From an uncultured Bacteroidota bacterium (GTDB lineage: Bacteria > Bacteroidota > Bacteroidia > Flavobacteriales > Flavobacteriaceae), in NCBI GenBank assembly GCA_902518355.1, contig CABYFY010000009.1, positions 1-64,000 on the forward strand: 64,000 nucleotides of DNA, read 5' to 3'. A model generated the notes under the pieces. The model was not told the origin of the DNA, did not search any database, and saw nothing but the letters and a program-made list of their open reading frames with translations. Within the stretch, counting starts at the first letter, position 1, and every line of letters begins with the position of its first letter. The position numbers and the translations under genes are program-made. This document shows, in pieces, positions 9,707-19,533 of the stretch.

Positions 9707-11078
9707 TTTTTAGTTTACCGGTCAAATTTTGAGGAACTCTGTTCCATTTTGAGTTTTTATCCAAAGGATGAAGGGTAGGTTTTAATATTGAAATTGGATC
9801 TTCCAAAAGAAAATCTTCTTGAGTTTTCATCCAATTTTCTAAAGCAATTGATAATCTATTTCTTATTTTTTGGTATTTATTATCCTTTATCAAATTTACT
9901 TTTTGATATGGGTCTTTTTCTAAGTCGTACAATTCTTCGTAAGGAATACTTGGAAAAGATTCTGCTCCGATTTTGGCAAATTCGTTTATAATTGGATTGT
10001 CACCCAAATTTGAATTGACAACCTCAATGGAATTAAAATTTCTTATGAGCTTAAACCTTGAGTCTCTTACCATTCTAGAAGGGAAAATTTTACACTCCCT
10101 AATATTTTGTCTAGTAGCTACCCCGTATATATATTCATTAATTTGTTTGTCATCACCTTTTAATGAGACAACAAAACTTTTCCCGTCAAGTTCTCTTGGA
10201 ATTTTGGTTTTTGATACTTCCAAAATAGTAGGTAAAACATCTACAAGAGTCAATAATGTTTCAGAGGTTGTGTTAGGCATAATTTTTCCAGGCCATCTAA
10301 CAACAAACGGAAGACGAAGTCCTTGTTCTTTTAAACTCCACTTACCACTGAGACCATGATCTGAGGCATAAATAAACATAGAGCTTTCTTTATGACCATA
10401 CTTGTCTACCATTTCTAAAACTTTTCCAAGCTGATCATTATCGTCTTGAATGTTTTGGTAGTACCCTGGCTTGTGATTACCAACATAATTTGGATCATAT
10501 GGCAATTTAAAAATATCAGCTTTACCATAATTTTCAGTTTTAGGAAACGGACCATGAGGATAATCTGAAGCAATAATTAAGCAAAATGGTTTATTCACAT
10601 TTTTTAAATAGTCGTCAATTTTTTCTAGGGGTAAATATCTGTTGTTAACCTTTGGAAAGTAGTGTGTCCAGTCAAATACTTTGTTTGGTTTGACATGGCT
10701 CTTACCGGCCAAAACTACTTCATATCCAGACTCCTTTAATAGCGATGTAATGCTTTTTATATTTGGCTTTACACCAATATGATTTGCCATGCATCCGTTT
10801 TTTACCGGGTACATTCCTGTAAAAATTTGTGATCTACTAGGAGCGCAGATAGCCTGAGCAGTATAAAAATTTGTAAATTTTATTCCTTGAGTTGCTAGAA
10901 GGTCAACATTACTAGTTTCAACTTTTGGGTTGCCATAAACTCCGTAATCTAAAAGATCCTGATCATCTGAAAGATAAAAGATTATATTGGTAGGCTTTGA
11001 TTCTTGTTGAGCGTAAAAATTATTAAAAAACAATAAAAATATTAACGCAAAATAATATGTGAATCCGTTTATTTTCAT
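9678..11078 (-). CDS. Secreted sulfatase, family S1
   Basis: The 466-residue type I sulfatase has a classical signal peptide (about 1-23, ending NFYAQQ). Metal-site residues SDDQD lie at 37-41, the formylglycine motif is Cys78-A-P-S-Arg82, and YASDHGL lies in the middle. Unlike its two neighbours it has no lipobox, so it is probably soluble in the periplasm. Its ATG overlaps the stop of the GH30 gene by 4 bp (ATGA), implying translational coupling. The subfamily is not certain; arylsulfatase or sulfamidase-like groups fit best. Its role is to remove a sulfate group so that a glycosidase can reach the backbone (inference from context). Confidence 0.9.
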   Translation of the reverse strand: MKINGFTYYFALIFLLFFNNFYAQQESKPTNIIFYLSDDQDLLDYGVYGNPKVETSNVDLLATQGIKFTNFYTAQAICAPSRSQIFTGMYPVKNGCMANHIGVKPNIKSITSLLKESGYEVVLAGKSHVKPNKVFDWTHYFPKVNNRYLPLEKIDDYLKNVNKPFCLIIASDYPHGPFPKTENYGKADIFKLPYDPNYVGNHKPGYYQNIQDDNDQLGKVLEMVDKYGHKESSMFIYASDHGLSGKWSLKEQGLRLPFVVRWPGKIMPNTTSETLLTLVDVLPTILEVSKTKIPRELDGKSFVVSLKGDDKQINEYIYGVATRQNIRECKIFPSRMVRDSRFKLIRNFNSIEVVNSNLGDNPIINEFAKIGAESFPSIPYEELYDLEKDPYQKVNLIKDNKYQKIRNRLSIALENWMKTQEDFLLEDPISILKPTLHPLDKNSKWNRVPQNLTGKLKNEDYIKLHY

Positions 11079-13231
11079 TGTTTGATTATCTTTTTAGTTA
11101 CCGTTTTTGTGTCAGTCATAGAGTTTATCTTTAATAAATAAGTGCCTTTTTGAAATTTAGATATGTCAATTAAAACTTCTTTATTATCACTAAACCTATC
11201 GATTAATTTTTGACCCTGTAAATTAAAAATCTTCACATTATAATTCGAATAATCAGGTAGAATCAAATTGATTTGATCTTCTGCTGGATTAGGGAATAAC
11301 TCAACCTGAAAATCATTATTGTTTACAAGATTAAACTCACTGTTAGAAAGAGATTCATCAATATCAAAGACTAGTGAAGTTAAAGACAATTCGGGTAGAG
11401 TTGTTGTAAAATATCTGTTATAATAATCTATTTGATTTACACCCAAGGATGAAAACTCCTCAGAATCATTGTTGGTGGTTAAAAAAGTTTCAACTGATAT
11501 TGCGCCAAGGGGAACATCAACTGAAAATTCTTTTTCATTTCCCTCATTGAATATTTGAACTATTACTTTCGATTCATCATATGAAATAAATCCTGCGACA
11601 AAAACTCCATTTTCATCACTTGAGGCAGAACTGATTAGGCTATAATCTTTCTTTACCAAGTTTGCAAAATGTTTAAATGAATGATACCTTTTTGGTAAAA
11701 TTATTTCACCCGTAGGAGTCCATGCAACTAAGCTAGAATAACCATTATTATCGGCTTCCTCATAAAATAAATGTAGCATATAAGCAGTAACTCCACCTTC
11801 GTTAAATCCTCTTATTATCCACTTAATATAATTTGCGGCATCTGTCATTGATTGATCAGTACTATTGAGATTAGCCGATTCAGTTACCCATACTGGTTTG
11901 CCATTAGCCGCTACTTTTAATGCATTCCAATTAGCATTATGATTGGGGTCTGCATAAGTATGAGTGCCTACAATATCAACAGCTTCCTCAACAGCTGAAT
12001 TTTCAAACATAGTATTAATATAATTTGTAGCAGAGGTTCCGGAATTTTGAGATTCAACCCTGAAACATTCAGGTGAAACTATATTAATATTATCCAAACC
12101 AGAATTTGACAACCTAGCGTTAAGATTTATTAATATACTTGATAATTCTGAAGGTGTTGTATTCATAGATTCATAGGAGACTTCATAGTCAGGTTCATTT
12201 GTGGGTGAAATTGCAGTGACTTCAATTCCATACCTTGACTCCATACCATTTAAAAATGCAACAAGAAATTCACTAAATTCTGATTCTCCTCCACTAATCA
12301 GAGTGCCTCCGCCATTATGTTGACCATTTGTTTTAAGCCAGGCTGGGGCGCTGTTACAGTTGCCAATTACATGATCAAATCCATTAATACTTTGACTAAA
12401 AGCATTTTGTAAGGCTTCACCAACATATCTAGTTCTCCAACTATTTGGATCGCTATCGTATCTTGTCCAGTCAAGTTGTGATTCGTCTAAGCTATACGGA
12501 TCGTCATTATCATTTTCAGGCTCTAAATCATGATAAACAAAAAACCTAATCATATTAACCTCAAGATCATTAAAACAATATTCTTCAATCTGCTCTCTAA
12601 ACGAGTCGTTTAATACATAGAGCTGCTCTGTTCTTCTTTTAATTCCTGCACCAAAACCATCAACTACTTGTAATTTTTCTTCAGGTTGAAAGGTTATTCT
12701 ATCACCGGGGGAAATACTCACCTCATCTAAAAAGTAAGTTACGTCAGATTGCATGTACCAAAACCTTACCCTATTGTTATCACTAGAATGTTCGACGGTA
12801 AAAGTGTGAGAATATCTTTGCCATTCATTTGTTATCCAAATATTTTGTCCCTGATAGCTGCCAGAAACATCGGATTGAAAAACAAGTTTCACTTGCCGCG
12901 AGTCTGCTCCTTGAACTTTGGCAAAAAAAGTAACTGTATATTTTTGACCAGCAATTACTTGAAAAGGATATTCACTTTTTGAGCTAACATGCCATCCATT
13001 TGCACCCAATGAATGTACTTCACACTTAAGAGCTTTTGTACTTCCACCAACCAAATCATTTGTTTCAATTGAGTATGTTGCCTCCCCGCCTTCATTGGCT
13101 TGATGACTCCAATATTGAAACTCATTATTTTCTATATCTTCTAGAAAGCCATTGGCAAGAGGTAATTGATTTTGTGAAATCAAAGGACTCAAAACCAAAG
13201 TCATTAAAGCTGTTATTATTAACTTTCTCAA
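11075..13231 (-). CDS. Secreted CBM-GH30 glycoside hydrolase with T9SS sorting domain
   Basis: The 718-residue enzyme has a signal peptide (about 1-20), a CBM4/9-like domain (about 25-175), a GH30-type (beta/alpha)8 barrel with its side beta-sandwich (about 176-625) and a T9SS sorting domain (about 643-718, LFPNPAEDQ). Catalytic glutamates expected for clan GH-A are visible: the acid/base in TNEPDY (Glu346) and the nucleophile in VWVTESAN (Glu451). GH30 includes xylanases, beta-1,6-glucanases and beta-1,6-galactanases; the subfamily cannot be set by eye. As the only clearly recognised glycosidase in the visible PUL, it probably cuts the backbone at the surface. Its CBM is paralogous to the free CBM at 3501-4037. 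Confidence 0.88.
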   Translation of the reverse strand: MRKLIITALMTLVLSPLISQNQLPLANGFLEDIENNEFQYWSHQANEGGEATYSIETNDLVGGSTKALKCEVHSLGANGWHVSSKSEYPFQVIAGQKYTVTFFAKVQGADSRQVKLVFQSDVSGSYQGQNIWITNEWQRYSHTFTVEHSSDNNRVRFWYMQSDVTYFLDEVSISPGDRITFQPEEKLQVVDGFGAGIKRRTEQLYVLNDSFREQIEEYCFNDLEVNMIRFFVYHDLEPENDNDDPYSLDESQLDWTRYDSDPNSWRTRYVGEALQNAFSQSINGFDHVIGNCNSAPAWLKTNGQHNGGGTLISGGESEFSEFLVAFLNGMESRYGIEVTAISPTNEPDYEVSYESMNTTPSELSSILINLNARLSNSGLDNINIVSPECFRVESQNSGTSATNYINTMFENSAVEEAVDIVGTHTYADPNHNANWNALKVAANGKPVWVTESANLNSTDQSMTDAANYIKWIIRGFNEGGVTAYMLHLFYEEADNNGYSSLVAWTPTGEIILPKRYHSFKHFANLVKKDYSLISSASSDENGVFVAGFISYDESKVIVQIFNEGNEKEFSVDVPLGAISVETFLTTNNDSEEFSSLGVNQIDYYNRYFTTTLPELSLTSLVFDIDESLSNSEFNLVNNNDFQVELFPNPAEDQINLILPDYSNYNVKIFNLQGQKLIDRFSDNKEVLIDISKFQKGTYLLKINSMTDTKTVTKKIIKQ

Positions 13232-13294
13232 TTTTCAAAATAAAATACTACCACTAATACCACAATTAATGGCAGCATAAATAAATTTAATGTT

Positions 13295-14818
13295 TTAGTC
13301 AATTAAATCGTTAGTATTGATTTCAATTAACGGTATTGGCAATGACATCACTTGAGTCTCGTCAGTACTCAATGTAAGATCTACTGCAGGACTATGGAGG
13401 GGATTGTTATTGTGAAATAAAATTGTCTTATTTAAAAAATAATCAAACCCTCTTCTTCTGTTATTATGTGCATCCTCTCCTTCACCTAACATTTCAAATC
13501 TATACTCATACATAATTGCATCTCTAAATTCAGCTTGAGTTCCAAAATAATCTGCCTGAGGACTCATACCAACTCTACTTAATAGTTCAGTTACAAATCC
13601 TAATTGTTGACCATTGTCTAATTCATTCGATATTTCAGCAAGCATAATTAGTAATTCTCCGTATCTATAAATGATTACATTCTGATCTCCGTATTGATTA
13701 CTATGCTGAGTATCTTTTTCTGTGAATTTGAAGAAAAATGGGTGCGCCTTGGAAAAGTTTGGCCTATTAGGATTAGAAGGATAAACAGTAACTAAATTTC
13801 CGTTATCCGCTCTATTATAACTATGTAAGTAGGTTCCCTCCAGCCTCGGGTCATTTGGATAGGTTGATGTGTGATGATTATAAACATCTGCACTAACCCT
13901 TAACCATCCAAAATGTTGACCTAGTTTGTATTTCCATGGGGTAAAATTTCTTCCCATTTGTGAGTTTGCAGCATCTTGGCTTATTTGTAATTCCCAAATA
14001 GATTCGGATGAATTTTCATTAGTATCGGTGAATAAACTGCTATAATCAGCAACTAAACTATATTGACCATAAACCTGCATAGCTTGTTCATAAGCTAATT
14101 GCCAGTAATCCATTTCACTTAATCCGTCAGCTCTTAAATCTGGATTAGTAGCTAGGGTCATATAAACTTTTGCGAGTAACATATTAGCAGCATACTGCCT
14201 AGGATATCCAGTTCCAAAATTGCCATTCATTAGAGAGATTGCCATTTCAGCATCAGAAATTATTTGTGCATAAATGTCCTTTGAAGGTGATGTTGCTAAA
14301 TGTAAGTTTTCATTGTTTGGTAATGATAGCCAAAGAGGTACATCTCCCCATAATCTAGTTAAAGAAAAATATGACCATGCTCTAACAAAGTATGCTTGGC
14401 CAGCGATGTCATTAAACCCTGATTCATCAGAGGATGATGGCTCTAAGACTGTTGAAACATTTTCTATAGCACCGTTACACCTGGCAATAACCCTATATAA
14501 TCCACCCCACATATTCTCAGAATCTATATCATAGGTTGGTTTCAAAGAGAATAAGTTTGCATTGTTTACATTATTAACGTTATTACCGCCGTTTTTACCT
14601 GTAACAAATAATCCCGAATAACCTGCAAGAGCAAAAAGTCTTTGCTCCTGAGCTCCATAACTAGTTAATCCCTGATAAATTCCATCTAATGCGCCTTTTG
14701 CAACATTTATATCAGTATAAACTGCTTGAGAATCCAAAAATATTGGATCTTCATCAAGGTCACATGACATTGAAAATATCCCAATTATAGCTAATAATAT
14801 TATTTTAAAATTTTTCAT
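13295..14818 (-). CDS. susD: SusD/RagB-family glycan-binding lipoprotein
   Basis: SusD-like outer-membrane lipoprotein that captures oligosaccharide over the SusC channel. The chosen ATG (14818) gives 507 residues and a clean lipobox ending at Cys19 (GIFSMSC). A longer frame from 14860 would overlap the SusC gene by 14 bp and bury the lipobox, so it is less likely. SusD hallmarks are the N-terminal DLDEDP after the cysteine, TPR-like helices with ARCNGAIEN and GQAYFVRAWSYFSLTRLWGD, and the C-terminal RYGELLIMLAE and RRRGFDYF blocks. It follows SusC directly and precedes the GH30 gene by about 60 bp. Confidence 0.95.
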   Translation of the reverse strand: MKNFKIILLAIIGIFSMSCDLDEDPIFLDSQAVYTDINVAKGALDGIYQGLTSYGAQEQRLFALAGYSGLFVTGKNGGNNVNNVNNANLFSLKPTYDIDSENMWGGLYRVIARCNGAIENVSTVLEPSSSDESGFNDIAGQAYFVRAWSYFSLTRLWGDVPLWLSLPNNENLHLATSPSKDIYAQIISDAEMAISLMNGNFGTGYPRQYAANMLLAKVYMTLATNPDLRADGLSEMDYWQLAYEQAMQVYGQYSLVADYSSLFTDTNENSSESIWELQISQDAANSQMGRNFTPWKYKLGQHFGWLRVSADVYNHHTSTYPNDPRLEGTYLHSYNRADNGNLVTVYPSNPNRPNFSKAHPFFFKFTEKDTQHSNQYGDQNVIIYRYGELLIMLAEISNELDNGQQLGFVTELLSRVGMSPQADYFGTQAEFRDAIMYEYRFEMLGEGEDAHNNRRRGFDYFLNKTILFHNNNPLHSPAVDLTLSTDETQVMSLPIPLIEINTNDLID

Positions 14819-14846
14819 AATTAAAGAATTTAGTTTTTTTAATTGT

Positions 14847-17800
14847 TTAAAATCCAACATTTAATCCCAGTATAAATGTTCTTGCATTTGCTCTTCCGTT
14901 CCAGTCAACACCATTGATTAACCCATTATATAAAAAGCTTGATATTTCAGGATCATATCCCGAATAATCAGTCCATGTAAGTAAGTTTTGTCCTGCTATA
15001 AATAATTTTAAATTACTTATTGAGTCATTATTATTTACATCAAAGTCATAGCTTACAGTAAGATTACTTAATCTTAGGTAACTTCCATCTTCTATAATTC
15101 TATCGGTCATTGCTGGTTGGCCATTGGTCGTATATCCAATTCTAGGATAAGTGTTTGTTTGAGCATCAGGTCTCCATGCATTATAATAAGCATCTGGAGC
15201 AATATTTAAATATGTAAGTCCTTCTGCATTTTCTAATTGTAATAAATTACCATTTGCTATATCATTTCCATAAACTCCGTTAAATAAAATGCTGGCCGAT
15301 AATCTTTTATAATTTAGATTGAAATTAAATCCGTATATAAAATCAGGATTTGGATTTCCAATAAAGGTTCTGTCATTTAAATCAATAATACCATCTCCAT
15401 TTTGATCAACAATTTTGACATCACCTGGGACAGCAGCAGTACCAAAAACATTAGGAAGCACATCACCTGTCTGATATATTCCATCCGTCTCTAAACCATA
15501 AAATAAACTTGTTTCTTCACCTTCAACAAAAACATTTGCTGGATATTTAAATATGTTTCCTCTTGACACCTGTGCGCCATAATAAAACCTTCTTTCCTCC
15601 GCAATACCGTCTATATAAAATTCGTCTAATGGCTGTGCTGCTAAATTTGTAATTTTTGTTTTATTAAAACCAATATTACCCCCAAAAGTTAAATTGAAAT
15701 CATTGTTAGATACAAGCTCAGTATCTAAGGAAATCTCCAGACCTTTATTTGAAATTTCACCTCGATTTACAAGAATATTTGAAAAACCAGAGGATGTTGG
15801 AATATTTACATTTTGTAATAAGTCTTTTGTTGTTTTATCGTAAATGTCAATTGTACCACTTACTTTTCCGTTAGTTGTTGTAAAGTCAGCTCCAACATTT
15901 AACTGTTCCGTGGTTTCCCAAGTCAAGTCAGGATTTGCAACATTTTGCAAGGCAATAGGAACATTTGTGCCACCATCTGGATTTCCATACAAATTTGGTG
16001 AAACTCCATAATTAGACAATGTACCATAAGATCCAATTCCATGATTACCAATTTGACCCCAACCAGCTCGTAGCTTAAGTTCGTCAAATATTTTTAAATC
16101 ATTATTCTGATGGACATTCCATGCTAATGCAAAAGATGGGAAAAATCCATAACGATTATTTTGAGCAAACTTTGAAACACCATCTCGTCTAAAAGTCGCG
16201 GTTAAAATATATGTATTATCATAAGTGTAATTGAATCTACCTAATAATGAAAAGATTTGCTGATCACCTTTAATATAAGTAAGCGGTCTTGTAATAACTT
16301 GTCCAAATGCTGGGTTTTGTGTTGTAAACTGCGTAGTTACAAAATCTTCAACTGCATAGATATTATTTGAAACTTTTCTTACATCATATGTAACACCAAG
16401 GACACTATTAATTCTGTGCTTACGCTTTAATGTTCTGTTAAATCTTAAAAAATTATTTACTTGAAAAGAAGAGTTGTTGAGACCAGTAATTTGTAATGCT
16501 CCATTTGCATTATTACCCAGCCAGGTTGTTGTTCCAAAAAATCTTCTTCTTTCTTTGGTTCTAATATTTCCGCCAACCTTAACTTGATATCTGAGGCCTT
16601 GAACAGGTAATTTATATGTAAGACCAATGTTACCGATGTATCTACTTTCTTTTGAAATATCCTCAAAATCGTTTATCCAGGAATATGGATTTGAAAGATC
16701 TAAATCTTCACCAAAATCCTCGAATTCTTCAGTGATAATAGGCCTAAAAGATATAAGGTTTTTAATAAAACTTTGATTTGAGCCTCCGAGTAAGTCACCA
16801 CTTTCGGCAAAATTTGTTGAGCTTAAATATCCACTCATTCTTGCCTCAAGTATAAGTTTATCATTAAGATCCTGATTAAGATTAATCCTTAAATCGCCAC
16901 TTTTAAATGACGAGGTTGGAACTACACCGCCTTGATCATCAAATCCAGCAGAGATATAATAATTTCCATTATCTGTTCCGCCTGAGACTGAACCTCCAAC
17001 TTTTCTGCTAATTCCACTTGTGTATATTTCATCTTGCCAATGATATGAGCGAGCTGGTATTCCCGAAATGGTACCATCTGACTCAATACCATATATTGCA
17101 TAATCGTCATCAATAAAATATCTTGGATCTAATCCATTATTTGCATTGACCTCGTTAACATAAGCAGCAAAACCATAAGGATCTAAAACATTGTATTTTT
17201 TTGAAATGACCCTTACAGAAGTATTACTAAACGCTTCAATATTAACTTTGCCACTCTTTCCTTTTTTCGTTGTTATAACAACTACTCCATTAGCACCTCT
17301 AGAACCATAAATAGCAGTAGCAGATGCATCTTTCAAAACCTGTATACTTTCTATATCTCTTGGGTTGATTCCGTTTAAACCATTTTGACTTTCTTGACCA
17401 GAATTACCAACCCCAGCTGGTAAAACATCTTCACCTGCCGAAGAAATAATTACACCATCAACAACGTAAAGAGGCTCGTTATTACCTCTTAAACTATTGG
17501 TGCCTCTAATTTTTACACTGATTCCTGCACCAGGCGTGGCAGAGTTTTGCACAACTTGAACTCCTGCAGCTCTACCCTGTAATAGCTGATCAATAGAGTT
17601 TGATTGATTGGCAACTTCTTGCTCAACTTCAACCTGTGATAGCGAACCTGTTAAATCCTTTTTTAATACTGAACCATAACCAACAACAACTACTTCTTCA
17701 AGTTGCTCAAGATCTGGAATCATCATAATGGAAATATTGTCTGATGATGAAACATCAACTTCCTGTGTTGTATAGCCTAAATAAGAAAATATTAAAACCT

Positions 17801-17996
17801 TAGGTTTGTCTGAAGGAATTGTAATAGAAAAATTCCCATCAAAGTCTGTTAAGGCACCAAGATTTGAATTCTGAACTGTGATGTTAACTCCCACAAGTGG
17901 AAGGCTATTTTCATCGTTAACAGTTCCCGAAATCGTTTTCGTTTGAGAGAAAACAAATATTGGAAATAAAATAAATAATGCAAGTAGTTTTTTCAT
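14847..17996 (-). CDS. susC: SusC/RagA-family TonB-dependent outer-membrane transporter
   Basis: The 1,049-residue SusC-type importer takes oligosaccharides into the periplasm using TonB energy. A signal peptide (1-18, FVFSQ) is followed by a carboxypeptidase-regulatory-like domain (about 20-95), a TonB-box-like EVVVVGYG (101-108), the plug (about 110-240, with LLQGRAAGVQV, IRGTNSLRGNNEPLYVVDG and GANGVVVITTKKG) and a 22-strand barrel to a C-terminal aromatic residue (GLNVGF). It is the first gene of the PUL operon. A possible -7 element lies about 35 bp upstream. No hybrid two-component, SusR or ECF regulator is adjacent, so control of the locus must lie elsewhere. Confidence 0.96.
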   Translation of the reverse strand: MKKLLALFILFPIFVFSQTKTISGTVNDENSLPLVGVNITVQNSNLGALTDFDGNFSITIPSDKPKVLIFSYLGYTTQEVDVSSSDNISIMMIPDLEQLEEVVVVGYGSVLKKDLTGSLSQVEVEQEVANQSNSIDQLLQGRAAGVQVVQNSATPGAGISVKIRGTNSLRGNNEPLYVVDGVIISSAGEDVLPAGVGNSGQESQNGLNGINPRDIESIQVLKDASATAIYGSRGANGVVVITTKKGKSGKVNIEAFSNTSVRVISKKYNVLDPYGFAAYVNEVNANNGLDPRYFIDDDYAIYGIESDGTISGIPARSYHWQDEIYTSGISRKVGGSVSGGTDNGNYYISAGFDDQGGVVPTSSFKSGDLRINLNQDLNDKLILEARMSGYLSSTNFAESGDLLGGSNQSFIKNLISFRPIITEEFEDFGEDLDLSNPYSWINDFEDISKESRYIGNIGLTYKLPVQGLRYQVKVGGNIRTKERRRFFGTTTWLGNNANGALQITGLNNSSFQVNNFLRFNRTLKRKHRINSVLGVTYDVRKVSNNIYAVEDFVTTQFTTQNPAFGQVITRPLTYIKGDQQIFSLLGRFNYTYDNTYILTATFRRDGVSKFAQNNRYGFFPSFALAWNVHQNNDLKIFDELKLRAGWGQIGNHGIGSYGTLSNYGVSPNLYGNPDGGTNVPIALQNVANPDLTWETTEQLNVGADFTTTNGKVSGTIDIYDKTTKDLLQNVNIPTSSGFSNILVNRGEISNKGLEISLDTELVSNNDFNLTFGGNIGFNKTKITNLAAQPLDEFYIDGIAEERRFYYGAQVSRGNIFKYPANVFVEGEETSLFYGLETDGIYQTGDVLPNVFGTAAVPGDVKIVDQNGDGIIDLNDRTFIGNPNPDFIYGFNFNLNYKRLSASILFNGVYGNDIANGNLLQLENAEGLTYLNIAPDAYYNAWRPDAQTNTYPRIGYTTNGQPAMTDRIIEDGSYLRLSNLTVSYDFDVNNNDSISNLKLFIAGQNLLTWTDYSGYDPEISSFLYNGLINGVDWNGRANARTFILGLNVGF

Positions 17997-18029
17997 GATT
18001 AGCTTATTTCTGATTAAAATTTATTATAA

Positions 18030-18037
18030 TAAATATA
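18030..18037 (-). promoter_or_regulatory. Weak candidate -7 box for the PUL operon
   Basis: On the minus strand this reads TATATTTA, one base off the Bacteroidota -7 consensus TAnnTTTG, about 34 bp before the SusC ATG. No TTG is visible at the expected -33 distance. The gap between SusC and the divergent gene (17997-18224) is AT-rich and must hold the promoters for both directions. Confidence 0.3.
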
Positions 18038-18165
18038 ACACTCTATGTCGGTTTAGAAAAAATATTGTTAAATAATACATTGGATTTTTACATATTTAAT
18101 AAATAACCCCGTTAAACTTTGAAGAATTTATAAGTTTTTTAACTTAATTTTGAGATTTTAGATTT

Positions 18166-18173
18166 TATATTTG
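18166..18173 (+). promoter_or_regulatory. Candidate -7 box for the divergent secreted-protein gene
   Basis: TATATTTG matches TAnnTTTG exactly and lies about 50 bp before the preferred ATG at 18225. A TTG ends 13 bp upstream, closer than the usual 17-23 bp, so the -33 element is not convincing. If this box is used, the longer reading frame starting at 18171 cannot be the true start because it would begin inside the promoter. Confidence 0.4.
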
Positions 18174-18224
18174 CATCGCAAGCATAGTACTTTAAAAGCT
18201 GTTAAACTAACCCGAAATCTGATT

Positions 18225-19529
18225 ATGAAAAGTAAATTTATATACACAATTTCATTAATACTTATTTTTATTTCAACCCCGATTTTTGGACAAATTGAGC
18301 TACCCATAAATTTTGAGGATGAACAAATTGCAAACAGTGATATTATTCACTTCAATGGTGGCTCAGGATATGTTGTATACAATCCTCAAATTGACGATGA
18401 TAATCCAAGCGAATATGTTGGGGTTATCATAAGGGACGGAGGAGACATTTGGGCTGGGACATATATTGAACTTGATAGTTATTTGGATTTTTCTAGCAAT
18501 ACTACACTGAATATGAATGTTCTATCTCCTTATCCAGGCCTAATGGTTAAGTTTAAAATCGAAGGTGATGTAGGCGAATTTCCATCTGAACCTGCAACTG
18601 AAAGAGACGCCTTTACTACAAAGACTAACGAATGGGAAATGCTATCCTGGGATTTTTCAGGAGAATCCTCAAACACATATAGAAAGCTTGTATTAATGTT
18701 TGATTTTGGAAATGTTGGTGACGGTACTGCTGACTCTACATTTTATTATGATGATATTTATCAAACCGATCCAAGCGGGGGGCTTAGCCAAATGGATTTA
18801 CCAGTTACCTTTGAAGATCCAAGTGTATATTATGTGTTGACAGACTTTGGCGGAAATGGTCCTTCAACAATTTTAGAAACGGTTGACGGCAATTACGCAA
18901 GGGTAGAAAAAAACAGTGGTGCTGAAACATGGGCTGGAGTTACAATCGGTTCTGGTGCTGGGTTTTTAAACAATATCCCGATTACCAATACTGACACAAA
19001 AATGTTTGTACATATTTATGTTTCGGGCACAACACAAACTGGAATTCCCATAAAATTAAAAATCGAAAATTCGCAGGATCCAACTCAATCAGTTGAGACA
19101 GACACTTACACTACAGTTGCTGGGGAATGGGAAACTATGGAGTTTGATTTTTCGAATGAATCTGAGGGAACAGCGGCCCTCAATACAGATTTTGTTTTCG
19201 ATATGGCTTCCATATTTTTCAATTTTGGATCGTCAGGAAATCAGAATATAGTTTACTACTTTGATAATGTTTCTTTTGGATCTCCATTAAATACTGAAGA
19301 TAATTTTTTCAATACTTATAAAATTTATCCAAATCCATTTATTGACATAATAAATCTTTTCGGTATTGAAGGAGATGAGACTATTATTATTAACAATATT
19401 CTTGGTAAAGAAATTTTTAAAGGGGTTGGAGTCGAAGAAATTAACCTTTCAAGTTTTGAAAAAGGAACGTACTTTTTGACTCTTTCAAAAGCTAGTCAAA
19501 GCAGTACATTCAAGGTCATAAAAAAATAA
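18225..19529 (+). CDS. Secreted two-domain CBM-like protein with T9SS sorting domain
   Basis: The preferred ATG at 18225 gives 434 residues beginning with a normal signal peptide (MKSKFIYTISL...GQ). An in-frame start at 18171 adds 18 basic residues and overlaps a -7 box. Two related beta-sandwich domains (about 22-180 and 185-350) share LP-xF-ED, WAG, and a C-terminal FYYDD/YYFDNVSF strand. This layout is typical of CBM-like proteins found beside glucan and other PULs in Flavobacteriia. A T9SS sorting domain follows (about 360-434, KIYPNPFID). It is divergent from the SusC operon and probably binds glycan at the surface. Ligand unknown; no catalytic residues are apparent. Confidence 0.8.
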   Translation: MKSKFIYTISLILIFISTPIFGQIELPINFEDEQIANSDIIHFNGGSGYVVYNPQIDDDNPSEYVGVIIRDGGDIWAGTYIELDSYLDFSSNTTLNMNVLSPYPGLMVKFKIEGDVGEFPSEPATERDAFTTKTNEWEMLSWDFSGESSNTYRKLVLMFDFGNVGDGTADSTFYYDDIYQTDPSGGLSQMDLPVTFEDPSVYYVLTDFGGNGPSTILETVDGNYARVEKNSGAETWAGVTIGSGAGFLNNIPITNTDTKMFVHIYVSGTTQTGIPIKLKIENSQDPTQSVETDTYTTVAGEWETMEFDFSNESEGTAALNTDFVFDMASIFFNFGSSGNQNIVYYFDNVSFGSPLNTEDNFFNTYKIYPNPFIDIINLFGIEGDETIIINNILGKEIFKGVGVEEINLSSFEKGTYFLTLSKASQSSTFKVIKK

Positions 19530-19533
19530 TCTA

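Noticed and set aside
9393-9713. 106-codon plus-strand frame
   Set aside because: Antisense to the sulfatase gene with clear formylglycine motif.
13295-14860. Longer SusD start at 14860
   Set aside because: It would overlap SusC and place the lipobox at residue 33; the ATG at 14818 gives a normal lipoprotein signal.
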